Assembly (NCBI RefSeq): GCF_040362765.1
Contig: NZ_BAABWK010000001.1
Span: 1,031,501 to 1,095,500 of the forward strand
Origin: Pyruvatibacter sp. HU-CL02332
GTDB lineage: Bacteria > Pseudomonadota > Alphaproteobacteria > CGMCC-115125
DNA length: 64,000 bases
Reading direction: 5' to 3'
The notes beneath the pieces are model-generated. The model searched no databases. It was not told the origin of the DNA and saw only the letters and a program-made list of their open reading frames with translations. Every line of letters begins with the position of its first letter. Within the stretch, counting starts at the first letter, position 1. Below, piece by piece: positions 8,748 to 16,114 of this stretch. The translations under genes and the position numbers were made by a program.

Positions 8748-9010
8748 CGCGGGCCTAGGCGCCCCAAACACCCTCGTTTTGGCCAATCCGCGCAATAAAT
8801 GCTCTTCAAACAGGGTCGGGTCTTCGCGTTGACTCGCCTTTAGGGGACAAGTACGTTCCCGCACCGCAACAATACTCGGTGAGCAATCATCGGGTTTGCT
8901 TGGTTTTCCGCTCGCGCCCAAGGCGATTGGCTCCAAAAGCTGACCGGCCAAAGCGCGGCATCCAGAAACGAAGCTCCCTAACAAGTTTCGCAATCTCGGA
9001 GACTGCCTCC
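8748..9010 (+). promoter_or_regulatory. Gap upstream of etfB with possible promoter
   Basis: No gene is seen in these 263 bases. A TTGACT at 8829-8834 and TACGTT at 8852-8857 are separated by 17 bases, a plausible sigma-70 promoter for etfB-etfA. The -10 match is poor, so this is a weak call. Confidence 0.3.
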
Positions 9011-9757
9011 ATGAAAGTGCTCGTGCCCATCAAGCGCGTGGTCGATTACAACGTGAAGGTCCGCGTAAAAGCAGACCAGTCCGGCGTTGAACTGGCCAAC
9101 GTGAAAATGTCGATGAACCCATTCGACGAAATCGCTGTTGAAGAGGCCATCCGCCTCAAGGAAGCCGGAACGGCCGACGAAGTCATCGTCGTCTCCATCG
9201 GCCCACAGCAGTGCCAGGAAACAATCCGTACTGCCCTCGCCATGGGCGCCGATCGCGGCATTCTGGTGAAGACAGACGACAAGGTTGAGCCGCTCAACGT
9301 TGCCAAGATCCTCAAAGGCGTCGTCGAGGCTGAAAGCCCAGAACTCGTCATCCTTGGCAAGCAGGCCATTGATGATGACGCTAACCAGACCGGCCAGATG
9401 CTCGCAGCACTGCTCGGCTGGGGCCAGGGCACATTCGCTGCCAGCATCGAAAAGGCTGACAGCAAGCTCACCGTAGTGCGCGAAATTGACGGCGGCACAC
9501 AGACCGTGTCCCTCAACCTGCCGGCCATCGTGACCGCAGACCTGCGCCTCAACGAGCCGCGCTATGCATCCCTGCCCAACATCATGAAGGCGAAGAAGAA
9601 GCCGATTGATGAAAAGGCACCGGCAGACTTCGGTGGTGACACCGCAGCCCGCCTGAACGTCCTCAAAGTGACCGAGCCGCCGGAACGTGAAGCTGGCATC
9701 AAGGTCGAGACCGTTGCTGATCTTGTCGGCAAGCTCAAAGAAGAAGGGGTTATCTAA
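9011..9757 (+). CDS. etfB: Electron transfer flavoprotein beta subunit
   Basis: The 248-residue protein starts [14 protein letters not shown], the standard EtfB N-terminus, and carries the AMP/nucleotide-binding fold typical of ETF beta. With EtfA it forms the FAD/AMP heterodimer that collects electrons from acyl-CoA dehydrogenases and passes them to ETF:ubiquinone oxidoreductase. Its length is normal for the family. Its stop codon TAA shares one base with the etfA start, so the pair is translationally coupled. The nearby mcd product is a plausible electron donor. Confidence 0.95.
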   Translation: MKVLVPIKRVVDYNVKVRVKADQSGVELANVKMSMNPFDEIAVEEAIRLKEAGTADEVIVVSIGPQQCQETIRTALAMGADRGILVKTDDKVEPLNVAKILKGVVEAESPELVILGKQAIDDDANQTGQMLAALLGWGQGTFAASIEKADSKLTVVREIDGGTQTVSLNLPAIVTADLRLNEPRYASLPNIMKAKKKPIDEKAPADFGGDTAARLNVLKVTEPPEREAGIKVETVADLVGKLKEEGVI

Positions 9758-10695
9758 TGACAACGCTCCTTATTGCAGAACACTCAAACGACGCCCTCAA
9801 TGATGCCACTGCCAAGGCCCTGACGGCCGCAGCGCAGATCGGCAGCGACGTGCACATTCTCGTCGCCGGTGAAGGCTGTGGTGCAGCGGCTGAAGCTGCG
9901 TCCAAGCTTGAAGGTGCCGCCAAGGTGCTGGTTGCGGATGACGCCCAGTACGCAAAGCAGGTTGCCGAGCCCATGGCCGCTCTCATCGTCAGCCTCGCTG
10001 GCGATTACGATGCGATCCTGTCTGCGGCAACAACAAATGGCAAAAACTACATGCCACGCGTTGCTGCTCTTCTGGACGTGGCACAGATCTCGGAAATCAT
10101 GTCAGTGGAAGCCGCTGACACGTTCACCCGCCCGATCTATGCCGGTAACGCCATCGAGCACGTGCAGTCCACAGACGCCAAGAAGGTCATCACGGTGCGT
10201 ACCGCGTCCTTCGCTGCGGCTGGTGACGGCGGTTCGGCTGCTGTTGAAAATGTTGCGGCTGCTGACAACCCCGGCCTGTCTGAATTCGTCGGCGAAGAGC
10301 TGACCAAGTCCGACCGTCCGGAACTGACAGCTGCCAAGGTCATCATCTCTGGTGGTCGCGGCATGCAGAACGGCGAAAACTTCGCCATGCTGGACAGCGT
10401 CGCTGACAAGCTGGGTGCTGCTGTGGGTGCTTCGCGCGCCGCAGTGGACGCAGGCTTCGTTCCCAACGATTACCAGGTCGGCCAGACCGGCAAGATCGTT
10501 GCTCCTGAGCTCTACATCGCGGTTGGCATCTCTGGTGCCATTCAGCACCTTGCCGGCATGAAGGATTCCAAGGTCATCGTTGCCATCAACAAGGATGAAG
10601 AAGCCCCGATCTTCCAGGTTGCCGATTACGGCCTGGTTGCGGACCTCTTCAACGCCGTGCCCGAACTCGACGAAGAGCTCGGCAAAGTTCTCTAA
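9757..10695 (+). CDS. etfA: Electron transfer flavoprotein alpha subunit
   Basis: The 312-residue protein has an N-terminal ETF domain and a C-terminal FAD-binding domain. The latter contains GGRGMQNGENF and the run VGQTGKIVAPELYIAVG followed by SGAIQH, which is the FAD-binding signature. It partners with EtfB. The gene overlaps etfB by one base and is closed by a strong intrinsic terminator at 10741. That terminator separates it from the hbd gene that usually follows in alphaproteobacteria. Confidence 0.95.
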   Translation: MTTLLIAEHSNDALNDATAKALTAAAQIGSDVHILVAGEGCGAAAEAASKLEGAAKVLVADDAQYAKQVAEPMAALIVSLAGDYDAILSAATTNGKNYMPRVAALLDVAQISEIMSVEAADTFTRPIYAGNAIEHVQSTDAKKVITVRTASFAAAGDGGSAAVENVAAADNPGLSEFVGEELTKSDRPELTAAKVIISGGRGMQNGENFAMLDSVADKLGAAVGASRAAVDAGFVPNDYQVGQTGKIVAPELYIAVGISGAIQHLAGMKDSKVIVAINKDEEAPIFQVADYGLVADLFNAVPELDEELGKVL

Positions 10696-10740
10696 GCACC
10701 ATCTCCCTTCAGGAGATAGGACTTAAACACGCTACGCTTG

Positions 10741-10791
10741 CCCGGAACCTTGGTGCATACTGTGCCCACAAGGTTCCGGGCAGCTTTTTTT
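10741..10791 (+). terminator. Strong intrinsic terminator after etfA
   Basis: A 12-bp perfect stem (10741-10752 with 10769-10780, beginning CCCGGAACC) has a 16-base loop and is followed within four bases by a run of seven T. It is a textbook rho-independent terminator lying between etfA and hbd, implying that hbd has its own promoter or depends on read-through. Confidence 0.9.
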
Positions 10792-10876
10792 GAAGGCCGG
10801 TCTGCTGCCGGCAACCAGTACATGCGTGACGCTGATAGCGGGCCCTTATCAGCGGACCAGAAGCAGGACAAACCTT

Positions 10877-11752
10877 ATGAAAATCGGAACCGTTGGTGTG
10901 ATTGGCGCAGGCCAGATGGGCAATGGCATTGCCCATGTGTGCGCCCTGTCAGGTCTTGATGTCATTCTCCACGATGTGGACGAAGGCGCGGTTGAGCGCG
11001 GCCTTGCCACCATCAACGGCAACCTTGCCCGCCAGGTCGCCAAGGGCACCATTGACGACGCCGCCCGCGATGCCGCCATGTCCCGCATCCGCGCGTCCGG
11101 TGGCCTTGAAGCCCTGTCCGCCTGCGACCTCGCCATTGAAAGCGCCACCGAAGAAGAACAGGTGAAGCGCAAGATTTTTGCAGATGTCTGCCCGGTCCTG
11201 TCCGAGCACGCCATCCTCGCAACCAACACCTCGTCCATTTCCATCACGCGCCTTGCGGCCTCAACCGATCGCCCGGAACGCTTCATGGGCATTCATTTCA
11301 TGAATCCCGTGCCTCGCATGGAACTGGTGGAACTCGTCCGCGGCATCGCAACGGATGAAGACACGTTCAAGGAATGCAAAAGCTTCGTCGATCACATCGG
11401 CAAGAAGGCGACTGTTGCGGAAGACTTCCCGGCCTTCATCGTCAACCGCATCCTGCTGCCCATGATCAACGAAGCGATCTACACCCTCTATGAAGGCGTC
11501 GGCAGCGTTGAAGCCATCGACACTGCCATGAAGCTGGGCGCCAACCACCCGATGGGCCCGCTGGAACTGGCAGATTTCATCGGCCTCGATACCTGCCTGT
11601 CCATCATGCAGGTGCTGTATGAGGGTCTGGCGGATTCCAAATACCGCCCCTGCCCCCTGCTTGTGAAATATGTCGAAGCAGGCTGGCTTGGTCGTAAAGC
11701 AAACCGCGGCTTTTATGACTATCGCGGTGAGACCCCGGTCCCGACTCGCTAA
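10877..11752 (+). CDS. hbd: 3-hydroxybutyryl-CoA dehydrogenase
   Basis: The 291-residue enzyme has an N-terminal NAD-binding Rossmann motif, GVIGAGQMGNGIAH, and the family signature GIHFMNPVPRMELVE containing the catalytic histidine. It has a C-terminal helical dimerisation domain and normal length. It interconverts acetoacetyl-CoA and 3-hydroxybutyryl-CoA, feeding butyrate-type oxidation, polyhydroxybutyrate turnover or the ethylmalonyl-CoA pathway. A longer upstream frame exists, but MKIGTVGVIG is the standard start. It follows etfBA, the usual alphaproteobacterial order. Confidence 0.9.
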   Translation: MKIGTVGVIGAGQMGNGIAHVCALSGLDVILHDVDEGAVERGLATINGNLARQVAKGTIDDAARDAAMSRIRASGGLEALSACDLAIESATEEEQVKRKIFADVCPVLSEHAILATNTSSISITRLAASTDRPERFMGIHFMNPVPRMELVELVRGIATDEDTFKECKSFVDHIGKKATVAEDFPAFIVNRILLPMINEAIYTLYEGVGSVEAIDTAMKLGANHPMGPLELADFIGLDTCLSIMQVLYEGLADSKYRPCPLLVKYVEAGWLGRKANRGFYDYRGETPVPTR

Positions 11753-11949
11753 TGTCCATGGCGGCGCTTGCCGGTAAGATTTACAACTATTAATTGAACA
11801 TCAAATCAACCTGTGGTTTCAAAGAAATCAAAGGGTTAGCGACTCGCGTTAACCATAATGCGGATGGGTTTTCACCAACGCTGTTAACCTCTGACAATTT
11901 GTCGTTACATACGCCTGTATTAACAACCATTCATATTCAGTGTGTGTTC
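11753..11949 (+). promoter_or_regulatory. AT-rich leader with CtrA-like half sites
   Basis: This gap is visibly more AT-rich than its surroundings. TTAACCAT at 11849-11856 matches the extended CtrA half-site, TTAACC occurs again at 11884-11889, and a further TTAAC lies near 11918. They stand upstream of a PAS-domain gene. CtrA control is inferred. The frame of the downstream gene is open through this whole region, so part of it could be coding. Confidence 0.35.
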
Positions 11950-12456
11950 GTGAGTAACGATCCTTCAGCGCCTTATGGCGATATCGACATTACTTTTCTT
12001 TCGGAACCCGAGCACCCAGGTGCAATAAAGCTTTGGAAGTACTGGCAGAGCAAATGCGCGAACCGGCTAATCCCGGATCGTGCAGACATGAATTTTGCCG
12101 ATGTGCCGGAAATCGCCCCCAATCTGCTCATAGCCGAGCGGGTCGAGGGGACAGAAGATTTTCGCATGCGCCTGTTCGGCTCGGCGCTGACGCAGATCAC
12201 CGGCGAGGAACGAACCGGAAAGCTGCTGCAGGAATTTGGCGTCCCTGAAACCAAGACGCGGGCGCGCTGGCAGGCAGTCATGGAAGAGGTCGCAAGAACA
12301 AAGCACCCGGTTTTCATCAAGGCCGGCGGCTCCCGCGACGAGACGTCTCACCTGATTTTTCACGGGATCGCCCTGCCGCTCACCAATGGCGGCAGCGGCA
12401 TCGAACAGTTCTTGGGCGCGCTGTTTACAAATTACTCCAGCGACGAGCAGGACTAG
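11950..12456 (+). CDS. PAS_5-type PAS domain protein
   Basis: The 168-residue product resembles the alphaproteobacterial single-domain PAS_5 family. It has an early LWKYWQSK segment, a central PEIAPNLLIAERVEG strand-turn and FRMRLFGSALTQITGEERTG, then a late predicted beta strand. Such proteins are thought to be sensory, but most have no known ligand or partner. No output domain is attached. The GTG at 11950 is chosen as a start close to the conserved part; an ATG at 11794 in the same frame would add a non-conserved AT-rich extension. It ends 3 bases from the convergent tlpA-like gene. Confidence 0.6.
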   Translation: MSNDPSAPYGDIDITFLSEPEHPGAIKLWKYWQSKCANRLIPDRADMNFADVPEIAPNLLIAERVEGTEDFRMRLFGSALTQITGEERTGKLLQEFGVPETKTRARWQAVMEEVARTKHPVFIKAGGSRDETSHLIFHGIALPLTNGGSGIEQFLGALFTNYSSDEQD

Positions 12457-12492
12457 GCATCAGCCACCTGCCGTGGCGGCACCTGCCTCGTC
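12442..12492. other. Nested inverted repeats across convergent gene ends
   Basis: GACGAGCAGG at 12442-12451 pairs, with one bulge, with CCTGCCTCGTC at 12482-12492. An inner GCCAC/GTGGC stem lies at 12463-12477. The structure spans the stop codons of both convergent genes and has no T tract. It could serve as a shared terminator or stabiliser. Confidence 0.35.
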
Positions 12493-13146
12493 AGCCTGAC
12501 CGGCAGCAATGGCAGCCCGAACAAGCGCCACTGCGTCCGGGTCATCCCAGTGGGCCGGCCCCACAAGGCGCCCAAGGCTTTTCCCGTCACGCCCGATCAG
12601 CAACGTCGTTGGAAGGCCAAAGGCGCCCAATCGGGTGCCCATGCGGCCGGTCTTGTCGTGATAGAGCGCCAGATGCTTGATCTCGATTTCCTCAAGAAAG
12701 TCCTTCGGCTTTTCAATGCCGCCTCGGTCAAGGCTCAACGCCAGCACCAGAAAGTCATCGCTGCCGGCTTCAGCCTGAAGCGCGTCCAGTGCGGGCATCT
12801 CTTCGCGGCACGGTGCGCACCATGTGGCCCACAGGTTGAGCAGCACAACACGGCCGGTGAAATCAGCCAATGTCAGCGGATTACCATCCCCATCAACAAA
12901 CTCAATGGCCTCAAGCGGCAACGGCTCGCGGGCGGCCACAAAGTTCTGAACCGCCCCCACCGCATAGGGCTTTAAAGCCCCGGCAATTGCCGCAGGCGTC
13001 CCTGGCTCTTCAGAGGTGCCATCACCCAATTTGCCACCGAATGGCATGCCGTATAGAACCGCCGCAATACCCGCTGCCAGTATGAAGGCAGCCAATTGAA
13101 ACCTGAGCTTGGGTGAGACTTTCTGCGGGCGTTTCTCGCGGGCCAT
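12460..13146 (-). CDS. TlpA-like membrane-anchored thiol-disulfide oxidoreductase
   Basis: The 228-residue protein has one N-terminal membrane anchor (about residues 15-33) and a periplasmic thioredoxin-like domain. The active site WCAPC lies at residues 109-113 in ATWCAPCREEMPAL, typical of TlpA/ResA reductases that keep cytochrome or oxidase cysteines reduced. A cis-proline region, GLPTTLLIG, is present. AAGGA upstream supports the ATG at 13146; an ATG at 13167 is an alternative. The gene is divergent from argH with only about 48 bases between the starts, an arrangement common in alphaproteobacteria. Confidence 0.8.
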   Translation of the reverse strand: MAREKRPQKVSPKLRFQLAAFILAAGIAAVLYGMPFGGKLGDGTSEEPGTPAAIAGALKPYAVGAVQNFVAAREPLPLEAIEFVDGDGNPLTLADFTGRVVLLNLWATWCAPCREEMPALDALQAEAGSDDFLVLALSLDRGGIEKPKDFLEEIEIKHLALYHDKTGRMGTRLGAFGLPTTLLIGRDGKSLGRLVGPAHWDDPDAVALVRAAIAAGQADEAGAATAGG

Positions 13147-13194
13147 CGAAGCAGGTTTCCTTGACATGAAGTTACAAGACAAAGCGTGAAAACA

Positions 13195-14574
13195 ATGGGC
13201 AACAAAATGTGGGGCGGCCGGTTCGCTGACGGACCAGACGCCATCATGGAGGCAATCAACGTCTCCATCGACTTCGACCAGCGGCTGGCGATGCAGGACC
13301 TCGCCGGCAGCCGCGCGCATGCACAAATGTTGTCCGATTGCGGCATTATCTCAAGCGCCGACGTGGCAGAAATCCTTAAAGGACTGGATCAGGTCGAACA
13401 AGAGATCGTGAACGGCACCTTCCCGTTCCGGCGCGACCTTGAAGACATCCACATGAATGTCGAAGCCCGCCTGACCGAAATCGTCGGCCCGGCGGCAGGT
13501 CGTCTGCATACGGCCCGCTCGCGCAACGATCAGGTGGCAACCGACTTCAAGCTGCATGTGCGCGAACGCCTTGAGGCTTTTGACGAAGGTCTGAAGCAGT
13601 TGCAGATCGCCCTGGTCAACCAGGCAGACGCCAACGCAGACACGGTCATGCCGGGCTTTACACATCTGCAGACAGCGCAACCGGTCACCTTTGGCCATCA
13701 CTGCCTGGCCTATGTGGAAATGCTGGCGCGCGACCGCAGCCGGTTCATGGACGCGCACGCCCGCGCAGGCCAAAGCCCGCTGGGCTCAGCAGCCCTCGCT
13801 GGCACGTCCTTCCCCATCAACCGGGAACAGACGGCCAAGGCCCTTGGCTTCGACGGCCCCACCCGCAACTCGCTTGACGCCGTTGCGGATCGCGACTTCG
13901 TGCTTGAAACCCTGTCGGCTGCCAGCATCTGCTCCATCCACCTGTCACGGCTGGCCGAAGAAATCGTCATCTGGACGTCGGCCCAGTTCAACTTCGTGCG
14001 CCTGCCAGACAAGTTTTCCACCGGCTCATCCATCATGCCGCAGAAGCGCAACCCGGATGCCGCTGAACTCGTGCGCGCCAAGCCCGGCCGCATCATCGGT
14101 GCCCTGACAAGCCTGCTGGTCATGCTCAAGGGTCTGCCCATGACCTATTCAAAGGACATGCAGGAAGACAAAGAGCCCGCCTTCGACGGCATGGACGCCC
14201 TCGACCTCGCCATTGCCGCAATGACCGGCATGATGGCCGATCTCACGGTCAACAAACCCGCCATGCGTGAAAGCGCCGGCAAGGGATTTTCAACTGCAAC
14301 AGACCTTGCGGACTGGCTGGTGCGTGCCCTCGACATGCCCTTCCGTGATGCCCATCACGTGACCGGACGCCTTGTGGCGGCTGCCGAAGCAAAAGGCTGC
14401 GACCTTGATGGCCTGACCCTGGAAGAGATGCGCGAAGCCGAGCCAAAGATCACCACAGAAGTTTTTGACGTGCTGGGCCTCGACAACTCGGTCAAAAGCC
14501 GCACAAGCTTTGGCGGAACGTCGCCCGATAATGTCCGGGCACAGGTCGCATTCTGGCGGGAACAGCTTTCATGA
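13195..14574 (+). CDS. argH: Argininosuccinate lyase
   Basis: The 459-residue enzyme of the fumarase/aspartase superfamily splits argininosuccinate into arginine and fumarate, the last step of arginine synthesis. It begins [10 protein letters not shown], the usual ArgH N-terminus, and carries the superfamily signature [11 protein letters not shown]. It also has the segments [11 protein letters not shown] and [12 protein letters not shown] that form the active site. A GTG nine bases upstream is a possible alternative start. Its stop overlaps the start of the small lipoprotein gene (ATGA), so argH, the lipoprotein gene and lysA probably form one operon. Confidence 0.95.
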   Translation: MGNKMWGGRFADGPDAIMEAINVSIDFDQRLAMQDLAGSRAHAQMLSDCGIISSADVAEILKGLDQVEQEIVNGTFPFRRDLEDIHMNVEARLTEIVGPAAGRLHTARSRNDQVATDFKLHVRERLEAFDEGLKQLQIALVNQADANADTVMPGFTHLQTAQPVTFGHHCLAYVEMLARDRSRFMDAHARAGQSPLGSAALAGTSFPINREQTAKALGFDGPTRNSLDAVADRDFVLETLSAASICSIHLSRLAEEIVIWTSAQFNFVRLPDKFSTGSSIMPQKRNPDAAELVRAKPGRIIGALTSLLVMLKGLPMTYSKDMQEDKEPAFDGMDALDLAIAAMTGMMADLTVNKPAMRESAGKGFSTATDLADWLVRALDMPFRDAHHVTGRLVAAAEAKGCDLDGLTLEEMREAEPKITTEVFDVLGLDNSVKSRTSFGGTSPDNVRAQVAFWREQLS

Positions 14575-14753
14575 GCGCTATATTGAGCAAGACAGCCCAT
14601 CTGACCCTTGCGGTTGCGCTGGCGGCCGCAGTGTCGGCGTGCGGCGTGCGCGGCAGCCTTGTGCCGCCAGAAGGCAGCAAGGTCCTGATTGAAAAGTCGG
14701 ACGGCGACCGCTTCCCAGCCCCCGCGCCTGCCGAAGAAACCGAAGAAAACTAA
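14571..14753 (+). CDS. lptM: Small lipoprotein, LptM-like
   Basis: The 60-residue product has a signal peptide ending in a lipobox, VSAC, with the lipidated cysteine at residue 24. A short mature tail rich in proline and glutamate follows. Position and form match LptM (YifL), which in enterobacteria assists disulfide maturation of the LPS transporter LptD. In many proteobacteria a gene of this kind stands between argH and lysA, as here. It overlaps argH by four bases and ends 8 bases before lysA. The family call rests on size, lipobox and context. Confidence 0.7.
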   Translation: MSAILSKTAHLTLAVALAAAVSACGVRGSLVPPEGSKVLIEKSDGDRFPAPAPAEETEEN

Positions 14754-14761
14754 GTAACCAG

Positions 14762-16045
14762 ATGCACCATTTCGCCTACAAGAACGGCGCACTCCACGCT
14801 GAAGACGTCGCCCTGTCCGCCATCGCGGACGAGGTGGGCACGCCCTTTTATTGCTATTCCACAGCAACATTGGAGCGCCACTACCGCGTGTTCTCCGAGG
14901 CCTTCAAGCAGGGCACCGGCGGCAACCCGGCGCTCGTGTGCTTCTCGGTCAAATCAAACTCGAACCTCGCCGTCGTCTCGACACTCGCGCGCATGGGTGC
15001 CGGGGCCGACGTTGTATCGCAGGGCGAAATCCGCATTGCGCGTGCGGCAGGCATCCCGGCAGACAAGATCGTTTTCTCCGGTGTCGGCAAGAAGCGCGAC
15101 GAGATGGCCTACGCGCTGGACGCCGGCATCCTCATGTTCAATGTGGAAAGCGAACCTGAGCTTGAAGCCCTCAATGAGGTCGCGCTCGCCAAGAACACGC
15201 GCGCGCCAATCTCCCTGCGCGTCAACCCGGACGTGGATGCCAATACCCACGTGAAAATCACCACGGGCAAAGCGGAAAACAAGTTCGGCATTGCCTGGGA
15301 GCGCGCTCATGCTGTCTACGCACGCGCTGCTGAACTGCCGGGCATCGAGATTGTCGGCGTTGATGTGCACATAGGCAGCCAGATCACATCCCTTGATCCG
15401 TTCCGCGCAGCCTTCGCCAAGGTGGCAGAGCTTGTCCGTGAACTGAAAGATCAGGGCCATGACGTGCGCAACGTCGATCTCGGCGGCGGTCTTGGCATCC
15501 CCTACATGCAGGGTAATGAGCCACCACCCCACCCGGACGAATATGGCCGCATCGCCTGTGATGCGTTCGCCGACCTTGACGTGCGCCTGCTGTTCGAGCC
15601 CGGCCGCATCATCGCAGGCAATGCCGGCGTGCTGGTGACGGAAGTGACATACGTAAAGAACGGTGAGGCGAAAGACTTTCTGATTCTCGACGCCGGCATG
15701 AACGACCTGATCCGCCCAACACTCTATGACGCCTGGCACGACATGCTTCCCCTCAAGGAAGCTGATGCAGATGCCCCTCGTCTCAAGGCTGATATCGTCG
15801 GCCCGGTCTGTGAAAGTGGCGATACCTTCGCAAAGGATCGTGAACTTCCAGCGCTTGCTCAGGGCGACCGTCTCGCTATCCTCTCTGCTGGAGCATATGG
15901 CGCGGTTCAGGCTTCCACCTACAACGCGCGCCCCCTTGTGGCTGAGGTAATGGTCAACGGGGATCAGTGGTCCGTGGTTCGCGAGCGCCAAACTTATGAC
16001 GCTTTGCTGGCCGACAACCGCATGCCGGGCTGGCTGGACACATAA
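14762..16045 (+). CDS. lysA: Diaminopimelate decarboxylase
   Basis: The 427-residue PLP enzyme decarboxylates meso-diaminopimelate to L-lysine. The alanine-racemase-type barrel comes first, with the PLP lysine in CFSVKSNSN (Lys64). DVHIGSQIT, the PLP-phosphate loop region, and PGRIIAGNAG follow. The second active-site half, CESGDTFAKDREL, contributes the conserved cysteine and glutamate. Length is normal. It is the last gene of the argH-lptM-lysA group; the next gene starts 69 bases later. Confidence 0.95.
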   Translation: MHHFAYKNGALHAEDVALSAIADEVGTPFYCYSTATLERHYRVFSEAFKQGTGGNPALVCFSVKSNSNLAVVSTLARMGAGADVVSQGEIRIARAAGIPADKIVFSGVGKKRDEMAYALDAGILMFNVESEPELEALNEVALAKNTRAPISLRVNPDVDANTHVKITTGKAENKFGIAWERAHAVYARAAELPGIEIVGVDVHIGSQITSLDPFRAAFAKVAELVRELKDQGHDVRNVDLGGGLGIPYMQGNEPPPHPDEYGRIACDAFADLDVRLLFEPGRIIAGNAGVLVTEVTYVKNGEAKDFLILDAGMNDLIRPTLYDAWHDMLPLKEADADAPRLKADIVGPVCESGDTFAKDRELPALAQGDRLAILSAGAYGAVQASTYNARPLVAEVMVNGDQWSVVRERQTYDALLADNRMPGWLDT

Positions 16046-16114
16046 CGTCCACGATTCTGCGCCCGTCAGGTGGAAACCTGAGATTGCCCCGAAAGGGCTC
16101 AAGGAGCGCGCATT

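Noticed and set aside
8978-9763. 261-codon leftward frame opposite etfB
   Set aside because: It mirrors a conserved ETF subunit and has no family features of its own.
14954-16102. Long leftward open frame (about 380 codons) opposite lysA
   Set aside because: It lies entirely within a well-supported gene, its translation has no recognisable domain, and such long antisense frames are expected in GC-rich DNA with strong third-position bias.
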